Part shown: one piece after another, positions 7,527 through 17,023 of the stretch
Position numbering within the stretch: position 1 is the stretch's first letter
How the letters are laid out: the number at the start of each line of letters is the position of its first letter
NCBI RefSeq assembly: GCF_010093135.1
Contig: NZ_PDWK01000026.1
Coordinates: forward strand, 8,544 to 41,453
DNA length: 32,910 nucleotides
Reading direction: 5' to 3'
Source: Pseudoxanthomonas taiwanensis
GTDB taxonomy: Bacteria > Pseudomonadota > Gammaproteobacteria > Xanthomonadales > Xanthomonadaceae
Program-made: the position numbers and the translations under genes
The notes under the pieces: generated by a model
What the model was told of the DNA's origin: nothing
The model's input: only the letters and a program-made list of their open reading frames with translations
The model's database searches: none

Positions 7527-9103
7527 GTGGTGGACGCGGCGGCCTGCCCCACCCAACGCCCGCGCGCCCGCACCTCCACGTGGTGCTCGCCCGGCGCCAG
7601 GTCGGTGGCCAGCACGCCGCGCCACAGGTGCATGGACGGCCGCGCCTCCGGCGAGCGGTCGTAGCCGCGCGGGGTCTCGGCCAGGTCGTCGGCCACGTTC
7701 TCCAGCACCAGGCGCGGGTCCGGTCTCTCCACCCGGCGCATCGGCCGCCACGGGCCGCCGTCGATGCGGTACTCCACCTCGGTGCCGTCATCGCCCATGA
7801 ACACGTTGGCGTACACGCCGTAGGACGGGTACGCCCCGCGGCGCAGCGCGCGCGGCGCGTGCAGGGCCATGGCCCGGGTGAAGGCCGGATCGTCCTGCGG
7901 CACGCGCGCCGGGTGCCATTCCAGCGCGTAGCTGCCGTCGGCCGCCACGCGCAGCAGGGCGTGGCCGTTGGGCGTGCCGTCGGCCATGGTCGTGTCCGGG
8001 ATGCCCTCCGCGTCCGGCGCGCCGGACCAGAACGCGCCGCACACCGCGCCGACGTTGTACTCGTGCAGCGGCGCGGCACCGTGCCAGCCCTCGGCCGGGC
8101 CGTGGTAGTAGTGGCGCTGGGTGTGGTTGTGGCCGCTGAGCACCAGCACCCTGGGGAAGCGCGCCAGCAGCGTGAACAGGCGCTCGCGGTCGGCGTGCCG
8201 GAAGGTCTCGCGCCCGTCCTCGTCGAACAGCGGGATGTGGAAGCCCAGCACCACCAGCCGCTCCGGAGGCAGTGTGGCCAGGTAGGCCTCGAGGAAGGCG
8301 AACTGGTCCTCGCGCAGGCCGCCTATGTAGGAAGGCCGCTGGCCCGGCAGGTGGACCACGTCGTCCATGAACACGAAGCTGGCCCCGCCCTCCTCCAGCG
8401 CATAGGTGTCCGGGCCGTAGGCATTGCGCCAGCTCAAACCCGCGTCCTCGTCGCGCGTGGCGTCCTGGTCCACGTCGTGGTTGCCGGGCACGGGGAACCA
8501 CGGCACGCCCAGCCTGCCGGTCACCGCGTCCAGGGCGCCGTACAGGGACATGTCGTCGTTGACCAGGTCGCCGAGGGTGGTGCCGAACGTGGCGGCATGG
8601 CGGCCGGCCAGCGGCAGGACCACGTCGCGCAGGTAGTAGTCCACCTCGCGCAGGTTCTTGACCTGGGTGTCGGAGAAGACCAGCACCTCGAAGCCGTGCG
8701 CCGGGGTGGCCGGCGCCCGTTCCAGGGCGAAGTCCCAGTGCTCCGGCACGGTCGGGGCGATGCCGCCGTAGCGCAGCGGCGGCGAGCCTTCGGGGAAGTA
8801 GTGCTTCCAGAAGTCCGGCAGGCCGTTGGCGCGCGCCGGGAAGCGGTACCCCTCCGGCTTGACCACGAACACGGTCTGGCCCTGCGCCACCACCAGGCGG
8901 TAGCGGCCCTGCGCGTCGGTGCGCACCAGCTCGCGGCCGTTGGAGACGAGCACGCCGGCCACGCCCGGCTCGTCCGGGCCGCGCCCGGGCCTGCCGTCGG
9001 TTTCCAGATAGACCACGCCCTCGGCGATGGTGGCGGTCGCGGCCGGGGCCGCGCCCGGCCAGGCGAGCAGGGCGGCGAGGATCAGGGCGGAACGGGCACG
9101 CAT
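7496..9103 (-). CDS. Secreted calcineurin-like metallophosphoesterase (535 aa)
   Basis: This phosphoesterase of the calcineurin-like superfamily has a signal peptide (about residues 1-22, ending near PGAAPAATA), so it should act in the periplasm or be secreted. Three parts are visible: an N-terminal beta-sandwich domain (YRLVVAQGQTVFVVKPEGY), a central phosphoesterase domain, and a C-terminal beta domain. The metal motifs are FSDTQ, GDLVND, GNHDVD, GFHIPLF and SGHNHTQ. The first motif has Gln where many relatives have His, which I recall as common in this three-domain family. The ATG at 9103 has GGAGG 5 nt upstream. The substrate is unknown. It lies downstream of hisIE in the same orientation but has its own likely promoter. 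Confidence 0.88.
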   Translation of the reverse strand: MRARSALILAALLAWPGAAPAATATIAEGVVYLETDGRPGRGPDEPGVAGVLVSNGRELVRTDAQGRYRLVVAQGQTVFVVKPEGYRFPARANGLPDFWKHYFPEGSPPLRYGGIAPTVPEHWDFALERAPATPAHGFEVLVFSDTQVKNLREVDYYLRDVVLPLAGRHAATFGTTLGDLVNDDMSLYGALDAVTGRLGVPWFPVPGNHDVDQDATRDEDAGLSWRNAYGPDTYALEEGGASFVFMDDVVHLPGQRPSYIGGLREDQFAFLEAYLATLPPERLVVLGFHIPLFDEDGRETFRHADRERLFTLLARFPRVLVLSGHNHTQRHYYHGPAEGWHGAAPLHEYNVGAVCGAFWSGAPDAEGIPDTTMADGTPNGHALLRVAADGSYALEWHPARVPQDDPAFTRAMALHAPRALRRGAYPSYGVYANVFMGDDGTEVEYRIDGGPWRPMRRVERPDPRLVLENVADDLAETPRGYDRSPEARPSMHLWRGVLATDLAPGEHHVEVRARGRWVGQAAASTTYRLVEVAAD

Positions 9104-9127
9104 GCGGACCTCCGGACGGGTGCGGCG

Positions 9128-9133
9128 ATTGTA
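9128..9133 (-). promoter_or_regulatory. Candidate -10 element for the phosphoesterase gene
   Basis: On the minus strand this is TACAAT, about 25 bp before the ATG at 9103 and upstream of its GGAGG ribosome site. The 60-bp gap after hisIE is otherwise plain. No convincing -35 is seen, so the promoter is tentative. Confidence 0.35.
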
Positions 9134-9163
9134 CGCGCCGCTCCTCCAGTCCGGCCCGTGCCT

Positions 9164-9847
9164 TCAGCCGCGGTGACGCTGGGCCAGCACTTCCACCACG
9201 TCGGGCAAAGACAGCCCGCGCGCGTGCAGCAGCACGGTCAGGTGGTAGACCAGGTCGGCGGCCTCGCCCAGCAGCTGGGCGTCGTTCTGCGCCACGCCGG
9301 CCAGCGCGGTCTCCACGCCCTCCTCGCCCACCTTCTGGGCGATGCGGCGCACGCCGGCCTCGAACAGGCGGGTGGTGTAGCTGCCCTCCGGCCGTTCGCG
9401 CGCGCGTCCGGCCACCAGCGCGTCCAGTTCGGCGAGGAAGCCGACGCCGCCGGCGGCCAGCTCCGCCGGCAGGGGCGGCCGTTCCGCCGCCGGCGCGCGC
9501 GGGAAGCAGCTGGGGCGCTGCAGGTGGCAGGTGGGCCCGCGCGGGCGCGCCAGCACCAGCAGTGTGTCGGCATCGCAATCGGTCTGCACGTCCAGCAGCT
9601 CCAGCACGTGGCCGGAGGTCTCGCCCTTGGTCCACAGCACCTGGCGGCTGCGGCTGTAGAAGGTGACCAGGCCGGTGTCGAGGGTGACCCGCAGCGCCTC
9701 CTCGTCCATGTAGCCGAGCATCAGCACGCGCAGGCTGTCGGCGTCCTGCACGATCGCCGGGAGCAGGCCGTCGCCCTTGCCCCAGTCCAGGCTCTCGGGC
9801 AGGACCGGGCCGGGCCGGCGGCCCGGAGCCGGGGTGTTACCGGTCAT
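9164..9847 (-). CDS. hisI: Bifunctional phosphoribosyl-AMP cyclohydrolase / phosphoribosyl-ATP pyrophosphohydrolase
   Basis: This fusion (HisIE) catalyses steps 2 and 3 of histidine synthesis: PR-ATP to PR-AMP, then opening of the adenine ring. The HisI half (about residues 20-120) shows the zinc cysteines Cys91, Cys107 and Cys114 and the metal-binding DVQTDCDAD. The HisE half (about 134-222) shows [10 protein letters not shown] and the helical AADLVYHL segment. Total length 227 aa fits the fused form. The ATG at 9847 overlaps the hisF stop (9837-9839) by 11 bp, so translation is likely coupled. It is the last gene of the his operon; no clear intrinsic terminator follows. Confidence 0.96.
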   Translation of the reverse strand: MTGNTPAPGRRPGPVLPESLDWGKGDGLLPAIVQDADSLRVLMLGYMDEEALRVTLDTGLVTFYSRSRQVLWTKGETSGHVLELLDVQTDCDADTLLVLARPRGPTCHLQRPSCFPRAPAAERPPLPAELAAGGVGFLAELDALVAGRARERPEGSYTTRLFEAGVRRIAQKVGEEGVETALAGVAQNDAQLLGEAADLVYHLTVLLHARGLSLPDVVEVLAQRHRG

Positions 9848-10613
9848 CGCGCACCTCGATGTTGCGTCCGCGCAGGAAGCGCTTGAGTTCGGGAATGGCC
9901 ACCACGCCGCCGTGGAACACGCTGGCGGCCAGCGCGCCGTCCACGTCGGCCTGCTCGAACACCTCGGCGAAGTGCTCCATGCTTCCGGCCCCGCCGGAGG
10001 CCACCAGCGGCACCTGGCAGAGCGCGCGCGCCTGCCTGAGCTGCGTGATGTCGTAGCCGCGGCGCACGCCGTCGCTGTCCATGCAGTTGAGCACGATCTC
10101 GCCGGCGCCCAGGCGCTGCACCTGCACCAGCCAGTCCAGGGTGCGCAGGCCCGGTGCGCGCATGCGCGCCGGATCACCGGTGTACTGGCGCACCCGCCAC
10201 TGGCCGTCGGCCTCCCGCACCGAGTCCACGCCCACCACCACGCACTGCACGCCGAAGGCCGCGGCCAGCTCGGAGATCAGCTCCGGCCGCTCCAGCGCCG
10301 GCGTGTTGACCGAGATCTTGTCGGCGCCGGCGTGCAGCACCGCTCGCGCGGTCTCCACGCTGCGGATGCCGCCGGCCACGCAGAACGGGATGTCGATCAG
10401 CCGCGCCACCCGCTCCACCCAGGCATAGTCCACCGAGCGGCCTTCCGGGCTGGCACCGATGTCGTAGAACACCAGCTCGTCGGCGCCCTCGTCGCGGTAG
10501 CGCAGGGCCAGCTCGACGATATCGCCCATGTCCACGTGGTCGCGGAAGCGCACGCCCTTGACCACGCGCCCGTCCTTCACGTCCAGGCAGGGAATGATGC
10601 GCCGGCTCAGCAT
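9837..10613 (-). CDS. hisF: Imidazole glycerol phosphate synthase, cyclase subunit
   Basis: This (beta/alpha)8 subunit uses ammonia channelled from HisH to turn PRFAR into imidazole glycerol phosphate and AICAR. The catalytic aspartates are Asp11 in [12 protein letters not shown] and Asp130 in VVGVDSV. The phosphate-binding loops appear as VAGGIRS and [11 protein letters not shown]. Length 258 aa is standard. The ATG at 10613 overlaps the hisA stop by 7 bp. AICAR released here feeds purine synthesis. Confidence 0.97.
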   Translation of the reverse strand: MLSRRIIPCLDVKDGRVVKGVRFRDHVDMGDIVELALRYRDEGADELVFYDIGASPEGRSVDYAWVERVARLIDIPFCVAGGIRSVETARAVLHAGADKISVNTPALERPELISELAAAFGVQCVVVGVDSVREADGQWRVRQYTGDPARMRAPGLRTLDWLVQVQRLGAGEIVLNCMDSDGVRRGYDITQLRQARALCQVPLVASGGAGSMEHFAEVFEQADVDGALAASVFHGGVVAIPELKRFLRGRNIEVRDDR

Positions 10614-11341
10614 CGCAGCGCCTCCGCCAGGGTGAAGCGTCCTTCCAGCAGCGCCCGGCCCAGCACGATGCCGGCGCAGCCGCTGGCCGCGGCCCGGCGC
10701 ACGTCCTCCAGGCCGCTGACGCCGCCGGAGGCCTGCACCTGCAGGCCCGGCGCGACCGTGTGCAGGTGCGCGTAGAGCCCGAAGTTGGGGCCGGAGAGCA
10801 TGCCGTCGCGGGCGATGTCGGTGCACAGCAGGTGGCGCAGGCCGGCCGCGGCGTAGCGGCCGGCCAGCGCGTCCAGCGTCTGCCCCGAATCCTCGGTCCA
10901 GCCGTGCACCGGCAGCCGCCAGCTGTCGTCCTCCGCCTGGCGGGTGTCCAGCGCCACCACGATGCGCTCGGCACCGAACTCTCCGATCCAGTCCATGACC
11001 GCCTCCGGCTGCCGCACCGACAGGGAGCCGACCACCACCCGCGCCGCACCGGCCTCGAGGATGCGCCGCACGTCCTCGCGCGAGCGCACACCGCCGCCGG
11101 TCTGCACCTGCAGGCCGGCATCGGCGACCTGCCGCAGCAGCGGCGCCAGGGTGTAGCCTCCCGCGCGGGCCGCGTCCAGGTCCACCAGGTGCAGCCAGCG
11201 CGCGCCCTGCCCGGCGTAGGCGCGGGCCAGGGCCAGCGGATCGTCGCCGTAGCGGGTTTCGCGCGCGTAGTCGCCCTGGGCCAGGCGCACCACCCGGCCG
11301 CCGCGCACGTCGATGGCCGGGTACAAGGTCAATCCGCTCAT
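10607..11341 (-). CDS. hisA: Phosphoribosylformimino-5-aminoimidazole carboxamide ribotide isomerase (ProFAR isomerase)
   Basis: This (beta/alpha)8 barrel enzyme performs an Amadori rearrangement converting ProFAR to PRFAR, step 4 of histidine synthesis. It shows the repeated half-barrel pattern shared with His[14 protein letters not shown] with Asp11, and Asp132 in VALDTRQ. The phosphate loops are QTGGGVRS and QASGGVSG. Length 244 aa is normal. The start codon overlaps the hisH stop in an ATGA arrangement (11338-11341). Confidence 0.97.
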   Translation of the reverse strand: MSGLTLYPAIDVRGGRVVRLAQGDYARETRYGDDPLALARAYAGQGARWLHLVDLDAARAGGYTLAPLLRQVADAGLQVQTGGGVRSREDVRRILEAGAARVVVGSLSVRQPEAVMDWIGEFGAERIVVALDTRQAEDDSWRLPVHGWTEDSGQTLDALAGRYAAAGLRHLLCTDIARDGMLSGPNFGLYAHLHTVAPGLQVQASGGVSGLEDVRRAAASGCAGIVLGRALLEGRFTLAEALRC

Positions 11342-11937
11342 GCCAGTCCGTATTCGATGAAGTTTCGCAGCAGCCGCGCGCCGACCCGGGCCGAGCGTTC
11401 GGGATGGAACTGCGCGCCGGCCACGTTGCCGCGCTGGACCACGGCGGCGAAGCGGCGCCCGTGGGTGGTGCTGGCCAGGCACGCTTCGCCCACCGGCGCG
11501 GCGTAGCCGTGCACGAAGTAGGCGTGGTCGCCGCTTTCGATGCCCTCCAGCAACGGCGCGTCGCGGTTCTTCTCCAGGGTGTTCCAGCCCATGTGCGGCA
11601 CGCGCACGCCCGGGCCCGGCCGCAGGCGGGTGACGCGCCCGGGCAGCAGGCCCAGGCAGTCCACGTCCTCCTCCTCCGAGTGTTCGAACAGCAGCTGCAT
11701 GCCCAGGCACACGCCCAGCAGCGGGCGCTGCAGGGTGCGCAGCACCTCCACCAGGCCGTACCGGCGCAGCCGGCGCATGCCCTCGGCGGCCGCGCCCACG
11801 CCGGGCAGGATCACCCTGTCGGCGGCACGGATGCGCTCCGGATCGGCGGTCAGCTCCGCGTCCACGCCCAGGCGCTGCAGGGCGTAGCGCACCGAGCCGA
11901 TGTTGGAGCCGCCACCGTCGACCAGCACCACCCGCAT
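11338..11937 (-). CDS. hisH: Imidazole glycerol phosphate synthase, glutaminase subunit
   Basis: This class I glutamine amidotransferase supplies ammonia to HisF. The triad is visible: Cys77 in [11 protein letters not shown], then His178 and Glu180 in QFHPERS. The N-terminal motif [13 protein letters not shown] is typical except that the usual DYG reads DGG. Length 199 aa is normal. The start shares one base with the hisB stop (TGATG), so the two are coupled. Confidence 0.96.
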   Translation of the reverse strand: MRVVLVDGGGSNIGSVRYALQRLGVDAELTADPERIRAADRVILPGVGAAAEGMRRLRRYGLVEVLRTLQRPLLGVCLGMQLLFEHSEEEDVDCLGLLPGRVTRLRPGPGVRVPHMGWNTLEKNRDAPLLEGIESGDHAYFVHGYAAPVGEACLASTTHGRRFAAVVQRGNVAGAQFHPERSARVGARLLRNFIEYGLA

Positions 11938-13013
11938 CACAGTGCCCCCTTGGTGGACGGCAGTTCCGCGCCCTCGCGCCGCACCGCCTGGCGCAGGGCG
12001 CGGGCCAGGCCCTTGAAGCAGGCCTCGATCTTGTGGTGGTCGTTCTCGCCCTCGACCCGGATGTGCAGGGTCAGCGCCGCCGCGTCGGCCAGCGAGCGGA
12101 AGAAGTGCGGCACCAGCTCGGTGGGCATGTCGCCCACCCGCTCGCGGCGGAAGCTTCCCTCGAACACCAGGTACGGGCGGCCGGAGAAGTCCAGCGCCAC
12201 CTGCGCCAGGGTCTCGTCCATCGGCAGCACGAAGCCGTAGCGGCCGATGCCGCGCTTGTCGCCCAGTGCCTCGCGCAGGCCCTGGCCCAGGGCCAGGGCG
12301 GTGTCCTCGATGGTGTGGTGCTCGTCGATGTGCAGGTCGCCGTCGGCCTGGATTCCCGGGGAGAAACCGCCGTGCTTGCCGATCTGCTCGAGCATGTGGT
12401 CGAAGAACGGCAGGCCGGTGTGGACTTTCGGCTCGGCGGCCAGGTCCAGGTCCACGGCCACCCGGATCTGCGTTTCCTTCGTGTCGCGCTGGACCACGGC
12501 GCGGCGCGGCGCGTCGACCAGCTCGTGGGCGATGCCGGCCCAGTCCCACTCGCCGCCGAACCGCGGCGTGCGCAGCTGGAAGCAGCGGATGCCCAGATTG
12601 GCGGCGAACTCCACGTCGGTGGGCCGGTCGCCCACCATGGCCGAGCGCTTCCAGTCGATGGAGCGGTCCTGCAGGTACGGCAGCACCAGGCCGATGCCCG
12701 GCTTGCGCGTGGTCCGGTTCTCGTGTGGCCAGCTGGTGTCGATCAGCACGTCGCGGAAGGTGATGCCCTGGCTTTCGAACACCTGCATCATCAGGTCGTG
12801 CGGGCCGTCGAAGGCGGACCGCGGGAAGGCCCCGCTGCCCAGCCCGTCCTGGTTGGAGACCATGACGAACTGCCAGCCGGCGTCGCGCAGCTTCAGCAGC
12901 GCCGGGACCACGCCGCGCACGAAGCGCAGCTTCTCGTAGGCGTCGATCTGGAAGTCGTCCGGCTCCTCGATCAGGGTGCCGTCGCGATCGACGAACAGGA
13001 TGGCGGTGCTCAT
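11937..13013 (-). CDS. hisB: Bifunctional histidinol-phosphatase / imidazoleglycerol-phosphate dehydratase
   Basis: This fusion carries steps 6 and 8 of the pathway. The N-terminal HAD phosphatase (about residues 1-165) has DRDGT (Asp9, Asp11), SNQDG, Lys104 in TRKPG and GDRPTD (Asp129). The C-terminal dehydratase (about 172-358) has [26 protein letters not shown] and [15 protein letters not shown], the manganese-binding His motifs. In the phosphatase, the cysteine-rich zinc loop known from E. coli HisB is replaced by [14 protein letters not shown]. No cysteine occurs before residue 144. Length 358 aa is normal for the fusion. The ATG overlaps the hisC stop by 4 bp. Confidence 0.96.
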   Translation of the reverse strand: MSTAILFVDRDGTLIEEPDDFQIDAYEKLRFVRGVVPALLKLRDAGWQFVMVSNQDGLGSGAFPRSAFDGPHDLMMQVFESQGITFRDVLIDTSWPHENRTTRKPGIGLVLPYLQDRSIDWKRSAMVGDRPTDVEFAANLGIRCFQLRTPRFGGEWDWAGIAHELVDAPRRAVVQRDTKETQIRVAVDLDLAAEPKVHTGLPFFDHMLEQIGKHGGFSPGIQADGDLHIDEHHTIEDTALALGQGLREALGDKRGIGRYGFVLPMDETLAQVALDFSGRPYLVFEGSFRRERVGDMPTELVPHFFRSLADAAALTLHIRVEGENDHHKIEACFKGLARALRQAVRREGAELPSTKGAL

Positions 13014-14119
13014 GCGGCCTTCTCCGCGGCCCGGAGCGTGTCCAGGACGCGCTGGTTCTGTTCGGGGGTGCCGATGCTGATGCGCAGGGCGTCGCCCAGG
13101 CCGGGCGCGGCGCGCTGGTCGCGCACCACCACGCCGGCGGCAAGCAGCCGGTCGAACGCCGCCTGGGCGTCGGCGAAGCGCACCAGCAGGTAGTTGCCCT
13201 GCGAGGGATAGACCCTGCGCACGCCCGGCAGCGCGGCCAGGGCCTGCCGCAGGCGTTCGCGTTCCCCGCGCACCCGGGCCACGCGCGCGGCGGTGCGTTG
13301 CAGCGCCTCCGGCGCCAGTGCGGCCAGGGCCAGGGCGGCGCACGGCGCCGGCACCGGATACGGGGCCTGGCAGGCACGCAGCACGCGGACGAGCGTGGGC
13401 GCGGCGACCAGCGCGCCGATCCGCGCCGCGGCCAGGGCGTGGGCCTTGGACAGGGTGCGCAGCACGGCGATGTTCGGGTGCGCGTCCATCAGGGTGGTGG
13501 CCGAAGGCTGGTCGGCGAACTCGCCATAGGCCTCGTCCACCACCACCAGCGCCCTGCCCCGCAGGCGCCGCGCGAGCCCGGCGATCCCCTCCAGCGGCAC
13601 CACGCCGCCGGTGGGATTGGAGGGCGAACACAGGAACACGATGCGGGCGTTGCCGCGCTCGGCCACCGTGGCCACCGCCTCCAGGTCGGTGCGGAAGCCC
13701 GCACCGTCCTCGACCAGCGGCACCTCCAGCAGCGGCGCGTTCTGCAGGCGCGCGCTGACCGCGTACATGCCGAACACCGGCGGGGTGACCAGCACCGCGT
13801 CGCGGCGCGGCTCGCACAGCGCGCGTACCAGCAGGTCGATGGCCTCGTCGCTGCCGCGGCCGATCAGCACGCGCGCCGCGTCCACGCCGTACAGGCGGGC
13901 GAGCGCCTCGCGCAGCGCGGCCGGCTGCGGGTCCGGGTAGCGGCGGCTGCCGCCTTCGGCGTCGGCCGGGTTCGGCCAGGGGCTTTCGTTGGCGTTGAGC
14001 CAGATCTCGCCGCGCAGGTCGGCGCTGCGCGCCGAGGAATAGCCGCCGAAGCCGCGCAGGTCCTCGCGCACCAGCGCCAGCAGCGCGGCCTCGCCGTCCG
14101 TCGCCGGCAGCGCGCTCAT
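13010..14119 (-). CDS. hisC: Histidinol-phosphate aminotransferase
   Basis: This PLP-dependent fold-type I aminotransferase converts imidazole-acetol phosphate and glutamate to histidinol phosphate and 2-oxoglutarate. The PLP lysine is Lys225 in [15 protein letters not shown]. Other landmarks are [10 protein letters not shown] near the N-terminus, SPSNPTGG (165-172) and [10 protein letters not shown]. Length 369 aa is normal. The start overlaps the hisD stop as ATGA (14116-14119). Its neighbours settle the role against other class I/II aminotransferases. Confidence 0.96.
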   Translation of the reverse strand: MSALPATDGEAALLALVREDLRGFGGYSSARSADLRGEIWLNANESPWPNPADAEGGSRRYPDPQPAALREALARLYGVDAARVLIGRGSDEAIDLLVRALCEPRRDAVLVTPPVFGMYAVSARLQNAPLLEVPLVEDGAGFRTDLEAVATVAERGNARIVFLCSPSNPTGGVVPLEGIAGLARRLRGRALVVVDEAYGEFADQPSATTLMDAHPNIAVLRTLSKAHALAAARIGALVAAPTLVRVLRACQAPYPVPAPCAALALAALAPEALQRTAARVARVRGERERLRQALAALPGVRRVYPSQGNYLLVRFADAQAAFDRLLAAGVVVRDQRAAPGLGDALRISIGTPEQNQRVLDTLRAAEKAA

Positions 14120-15447
14120 GCCCCGGCCCTCCGCAGGCGCAGGGCCACGGCGTTGGCGTGCGCGTTCAGGCGCTCGGCGCGGGCCAGGGTCACCGCGCAC
14201 GGGCCGATGGCGGCGATGCCCTCGCGGCTGGCGGCCTGCACGCTGACGAAGTTCTGGAAGCTGGCCACGCTCACCCCGCTCCAGGCGCGCGCGGCGCCGC
14301 TGGTGGGCAGGACGTGGTTGGTGCCGCTGCAGTAGTCGCCGAGCGCCTCCGGCGTCCAGTCGCCGAGGAACACCGAACCGGCGGCCTCGACCCGGTCCAG
14401 CCAGGCGCGCGGCTCGCGCAGGGCCAGGATCAGGTGCTCGGGTGCGTAGGCGTTGCTGATGGCGAAGGCCTGCTCCAGCGATTCCACGAGCACCAGGCGC
14501 GAGGCCGACAGCGCGCGGGCGGCGATGTCCGCGCGCGGCAGCGCGGAAAGCTGTGCCTCCAACTCGGCCTCCACCCGGTCCAGCAGCACGGCGCTGTCGG
14601 TCAGCAGCAGCACCTGCGAATCCGGGCCGTGCTCGGCCTGCGAGAGCAGGTCGGCGGCGACGAAGGCCGGATCGGCGCCTGCATCGGCGATTACCAGCAC
14701 CTCGGACGGGCCGGCCGGCATGTCGATGGCGGCGGCCCCGCTCTGCGCCACCTGGCGCTTGGCCTCGTCCACGTAGCTGTTGCCGGGGCCGAAGATCTTG
14801 TCCACCTTGGGCACGCTGGCCGTGCCGAAGGCCAGCGCGGCGATGGCCTGGGCGCCACCGAGCTTGAACACCCGTCCCACGCCGGCCAGGCGCGCGGCCA
14901 CCAGCACCGCCGGATCGGCCGTGCCGTCGGCGCGCGGCGGCGTGCACAGCACCACCTCGCGGCAACCGGCCAGGCGCGCCGGCACGCACAGCATCAGCGC
15001 GGTGGACGGCAGCGGCGCGCTGCCGGCCGGCACGTACAGGCCCACCCGCGGCACCGGCCGGACGATGCGCTCGCAAACCACGCCCGGCGCGGTCTCCACG
15101 GCGTAGTCCCGGCCCATGCCGGCACGGTGGAAGGCCTCGATGCGCGCGGCCGCCTCGGCCATGGCCCGGCGCAGCTCCGCGCCCACCGCCGCCTCGGCGG
15201 CGGCGAACTCGGCCGTGTCCACCTCGAAGCGCTCCAGCTCCACCCGGTCGAAGCGCGCGGTCAGCTCGCGCAGCGCCTCGTCACCGCGCGCGCGCACCGT
15301 CTCCAGCACGCCGGCCACGGCCTGGCGGGTGGTCTCGGCCACCACCTGCACCGGCCGGGTGAGCGCGCGCCGGCGCGCGGGTTCGTCCAGCGCGGTCCAT
15401 TCCAGACGGTTCCACGGCCGCCCGCCCGCCTGCACCCGCACGCTCAT
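14116..15447 (-). CDS. hisD: Histidinol dehydrogenase
   Basis: This zinc enzyme catalyses the last two oxidations, histidinol to histidinal to histidine, with NAD. The zinc ligands match the E. coli pattern: Gln270 and His273 in [11 protein letters not shown], Asp371 in [13 protein letters not shown] and His430 in LNAHANAV. The catalytic Glu337-His338 pair lies in YAPEHLI. The [15 protein letters not shown] motif (219-233) is intact. Length 443 aa is slightly above E. coli. The start overlaps the hisG stop by 4 bp. Confidence 0.97.
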   Translation of the reverse strand: MSVRVQAGGRPWNRLEWTALDEPARRRALTRPVQVVAETTRQAVAGVLETVRARGDEALRELTARFDRVELERFEVDTAEFAAAEAAVGAELRRAMAEAAARIEAFHRAGMGRDYAVETAPGVVCERIVRPVPRVGLYVPAGSAPLPSTALMLCVPARLAGCREVVLCTPPRADGTADPAVLVAARLAGVGRVFKLGGAQAIAALAFGTASVPKVDKIFGPGNSYVDEAKRQVAQSGAAAIDMPAGPSEVLVIADAGADPAFVAADLLSQAEHGPDSQVLLLTDSAVLLDRVEAELEAQLSALPRADIAARALSASRLVLVESLEQAFAISNAYAPEHLILALREPRAWLDRVEAAGSVFLGDWTPEALGDYCSGTNHVLPTSGAARAWSGVSVASFQNFVSVQAASREGIAAIGPCAVTLARAERLNAHANAVALRLRRAGA

Positions 15448-16358
15448 GACAGCGTCCTCTCCACGGCCAGCACCATCAGCCCGCGCGCGCCGGCGCGCTC
15501 CAGTTCCTCCAGGCGCTGCCAGGACACCGCCGCGCTTTCGCACATGGTCTGCAGCGCCACCTCGCCGTTCTCCGCCGGCAGCTCGATGAGCGGGCCGGCA
15601 TCGCGCAGCAGCCGCTGCAGTGCCGGCAGCGATTCGCGCGGGGCGTTGAACATCAGCAGCTTGCGGTCCTTGAGCTGGAGCACGCCGTCCATCCGCCGCA
15701 GCAGCATCTGCGCCAGCCCGGCGCGGGCATCGTCGAAGCCCTGTGCCGGCCCGGCCAGCACCGCCTCGCTCTCCAGCAGCGTCTCCACCGGCTTGAGCTG
15801 GTTGGCGCGCAGGGTCGCGCCGCTGGAGACCAGGTCGCAGATCAGGTCGGCGGTGCCCAGGCGCGGGGCGATCTCGACCGAACCGGACAGCTCCACCACC
15901 TGCGCCTGGATGCCCTGCCGCTCCAGCCAGGCGGCCAGGATCGCCGGGTAGCTGGTGGCGATGCGCAGGCCCTGCAGCTGCCGGGGCCCCTGCCAGTCCC
16001 AGTCCTCGGGCACGGCCAGCATCAGCCGGCACTGGCCGAAGCCGAGGCCGCGCAGCTCGCGGTAGGCGGGGGCCAGGCCGATACGCGCGCGCCCGGCCGC
16101 CTGCTCGTCCAGCTCGTTGCGGCCGACGATGCCCAGATCGCACACGCCGTCGGCGATCAGGCCGGGGATGTCGTCGTCGCGGACCAGCAGCAGGTCCACC
16201 GGCAGGGATTCGCCGTAGCAGAACAGCCTGTCGCGGCTCTCGCGCCAGCTCAGGCCGCAGGCGGCCAGCAGCGAACGCGCGGGCTCGGCCAGGCGGCCGC
16301 TCTTCTGGATGGCGATCCGCAACCGGTCGCGGGAAGCCGATCCGAGGGGGGGAGTCAT
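15444..16358 (-). CDS. hisG: ATP phosphoribosyltransferase (long form)
   Basis: This enzyme condenses ATP with PRPP to give PR-ATP, the committed step of histidine synthesis. The sequence shows [10 protein letters not shown] at the N-terminus, the periplasmic-binding-protein-like fold with [13 protein letters not shown], and the PRPP loop region around [21 protein letters not shown]-terminal segment of about 75 residues corresponds to the histidine-binding regulatory domain, so this is the hexameric long form, needing no HisZ and probably feedback-inhibited by histidine. Length 304 aa fits. The start overlaps the stop of the TrpR-like gene as ATGA (16355-16358). Confidence 0.97.
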   Translation of the reverse strand: MTPPLGSASRDRLRIAIQKSGRLAEPARSLLAACGLSWRESRDRLFCYGESLPVDLLLVRDDDIPGLIADGVCDLGIVGRNELDEQAAGRARIGLAPAYRELRGLGFGQCRLMLAVPEDWDWQGPRQLQGLRIATSYPAILAAWLERQGIQAQVVELSGSVEIAPRLGTADLICDLVSSGATLRANQLKPVETLLESEAVLAGPAQGFDDARAGLAQMLLRRMDGVLQLKDRKLLMFNAPRESLPALQRLLRDAGPLIELPAENGEVALQTMCESAAVSWQRLEELERAGARGLMVLAVERTLS

Positions 16359-16684
16359 CGTGTGTTTCTCGCGCTGGGACGGGCGCACCGGCCGATGGCC
16401 AGCGCATAACCGCCGGCGCCGCGCTCCAGCGTGCGCGCGACCCGGCCGATGGTGGTGACGCTGACCCCGGTCAGCTCGTAGATCTCGCGATACGGCACGC
16501 CCCGCAGCAGCAGCGGCACCACCGCCCAGCGGTCGACCATGGCCTCCAGCTCGGCCGGAGTGCACAGGTCGCGCAGGAACGCCACCACCTCGCCGGCGTC
16601 CTGCAGGCTGGCGATGGCCTCGGCCAAGGCCTGCAGGGATTCGTCGGAGGGGCGCGCGGCGGCGGGAATGGGACGGGGCTTCAT
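16355..16684 (-). CDS. TrpR-like (YerC/YecD family) transcriptional regulator heading the his operon
   Basis: This small DNA-binding protein (109 aa) of the TrpR superfamily is a likely repressor of the his operon. The all-helical TrpR pattern is visible: [18 protein letters not shown] (about 36-53), then a helix-turn-helix around [25 protein letters not shown] (about 62-86), with the recognition helix at SVTTIGRV. A tail of about 20 residues follows. It is the first gene of the operon and overlaps hisG by 4 bp. A near-perfect palindrome lies 10 bp before its ATG (16684), so autoregulation is inferred. The effector (histidine, by analogy with tryptophan for TrpR) is inference. No ribosome-binding site is obvious before the ATG. 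Confidence 0.9.
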   Translation of the reverse strand: MKPRPIPAAARPSDESLQALAEAIASLQDAGEVVAFLRDLCTPAELEAMVDRWAVVPLLLRGVPYREIYELTGVSVTTIGRVARTLERGAGGYALAIGRCARPSARNTR

Positions 16685-16693
16685 GCGCGTACC

Positions 16694-16717
16694 AATGTAT
16701 TAACGCGCTAATACATT
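16694..16717 (-). promoter_or_regulatory. 24-bp palindromic operator of the his operon
   Basis: The arms AATGTATTA (16694-16702) and TAATACATT (16709-16717) are exact reverse complements around a 6-bp GC-rich centre whose inner four bases, CGCG, are also symmetric. Only one base pair breaks full symmetry over 24 bp. The AT-rich arms stand out in ~70% GC surroundings. The site covers the end of the -10 element and the predicted start of transcription, so a bound protein would block initiation. The TrpR-like product of the first gene is the natural candidate ligand (inference). Confidence 0.75.
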
Positions 16718-16741
16718 ACGCCGCGACGCAGCATGGGTCAA
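16713..16741 (-). promoter_or_regulatory. Promoter of the his operon
   Basis: On the minus strand TTGACC (16736-16741) and TAATGT (16713-16718) are separated by exactly 17 bp. Transcription would begin near 16706, inside the palindrome, giving a leader of about 22 nt before the regulator's ATG. No run of His codons or leader peptide precedes the operon, so enteric-type attenuation is not seen. Confidence 0.55.
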
Positions 16742-17023
16742 TCCCCGATGCCGCGCCGGGCGCCGGGCATTCGGGATCGCCCGGCCGGACGCACGCGGCG
16801 GCACGTCCGGTCCATGCACAGGACCGGGCGTGGATGGCCCGATACTGCAACGCCCCTTGCTGCCGCACGGAGATGCCCCCCTGCCCCATCCCGCCGTCCG
16901 GGCCGGCACGCCCCCAGGTCCGCCACCGGCGCGCCGTTGTCCATCGTCGCGGCCGGAAGTGGTATGCAAGCCTTCTCCGCGCCCGGCGCCGGCCCGCCTG
17001 CGCGACACGCCCAGGAGGATGGC
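16742..17023. other. Intergenic region between the his promoter and the PRPP-synthetase-like gene
   Basis: The divergent gap holds no convincing long gene. Two hairpins are visible: a 7-bp stem CCGGGCG/CGCCCGG (16756-16762 with 16778-16784) and a 7-bp stem CCGGTCC/GGACCGG (16807-16827). A weak plus-strand promoter is possible, with TTGTCC at 16937-16942 and an extended -10 TGGTATGCA at 16960-16968 (20 bp between hexamers). At the right end is AGGAGG (17013-17018). In DNA this GC-rich, short hairpins arise easily by chance. Confidence 0.4.

Noticed and set aside
6575-9886. 1103-codon plus-strand open frame
   Set aside because: It runs in the wrong frame of mtnC and the exporter and antisense to the phosphoesterase and hisIE. 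No family resemblance.
16685-17023. Histidine attenuator with a His-rich leader peptide before the his operon
   Set aside because: No run of His codons and no terminator/antiterminator pair precedes the first gene. The likely leader is only about 22 nt.
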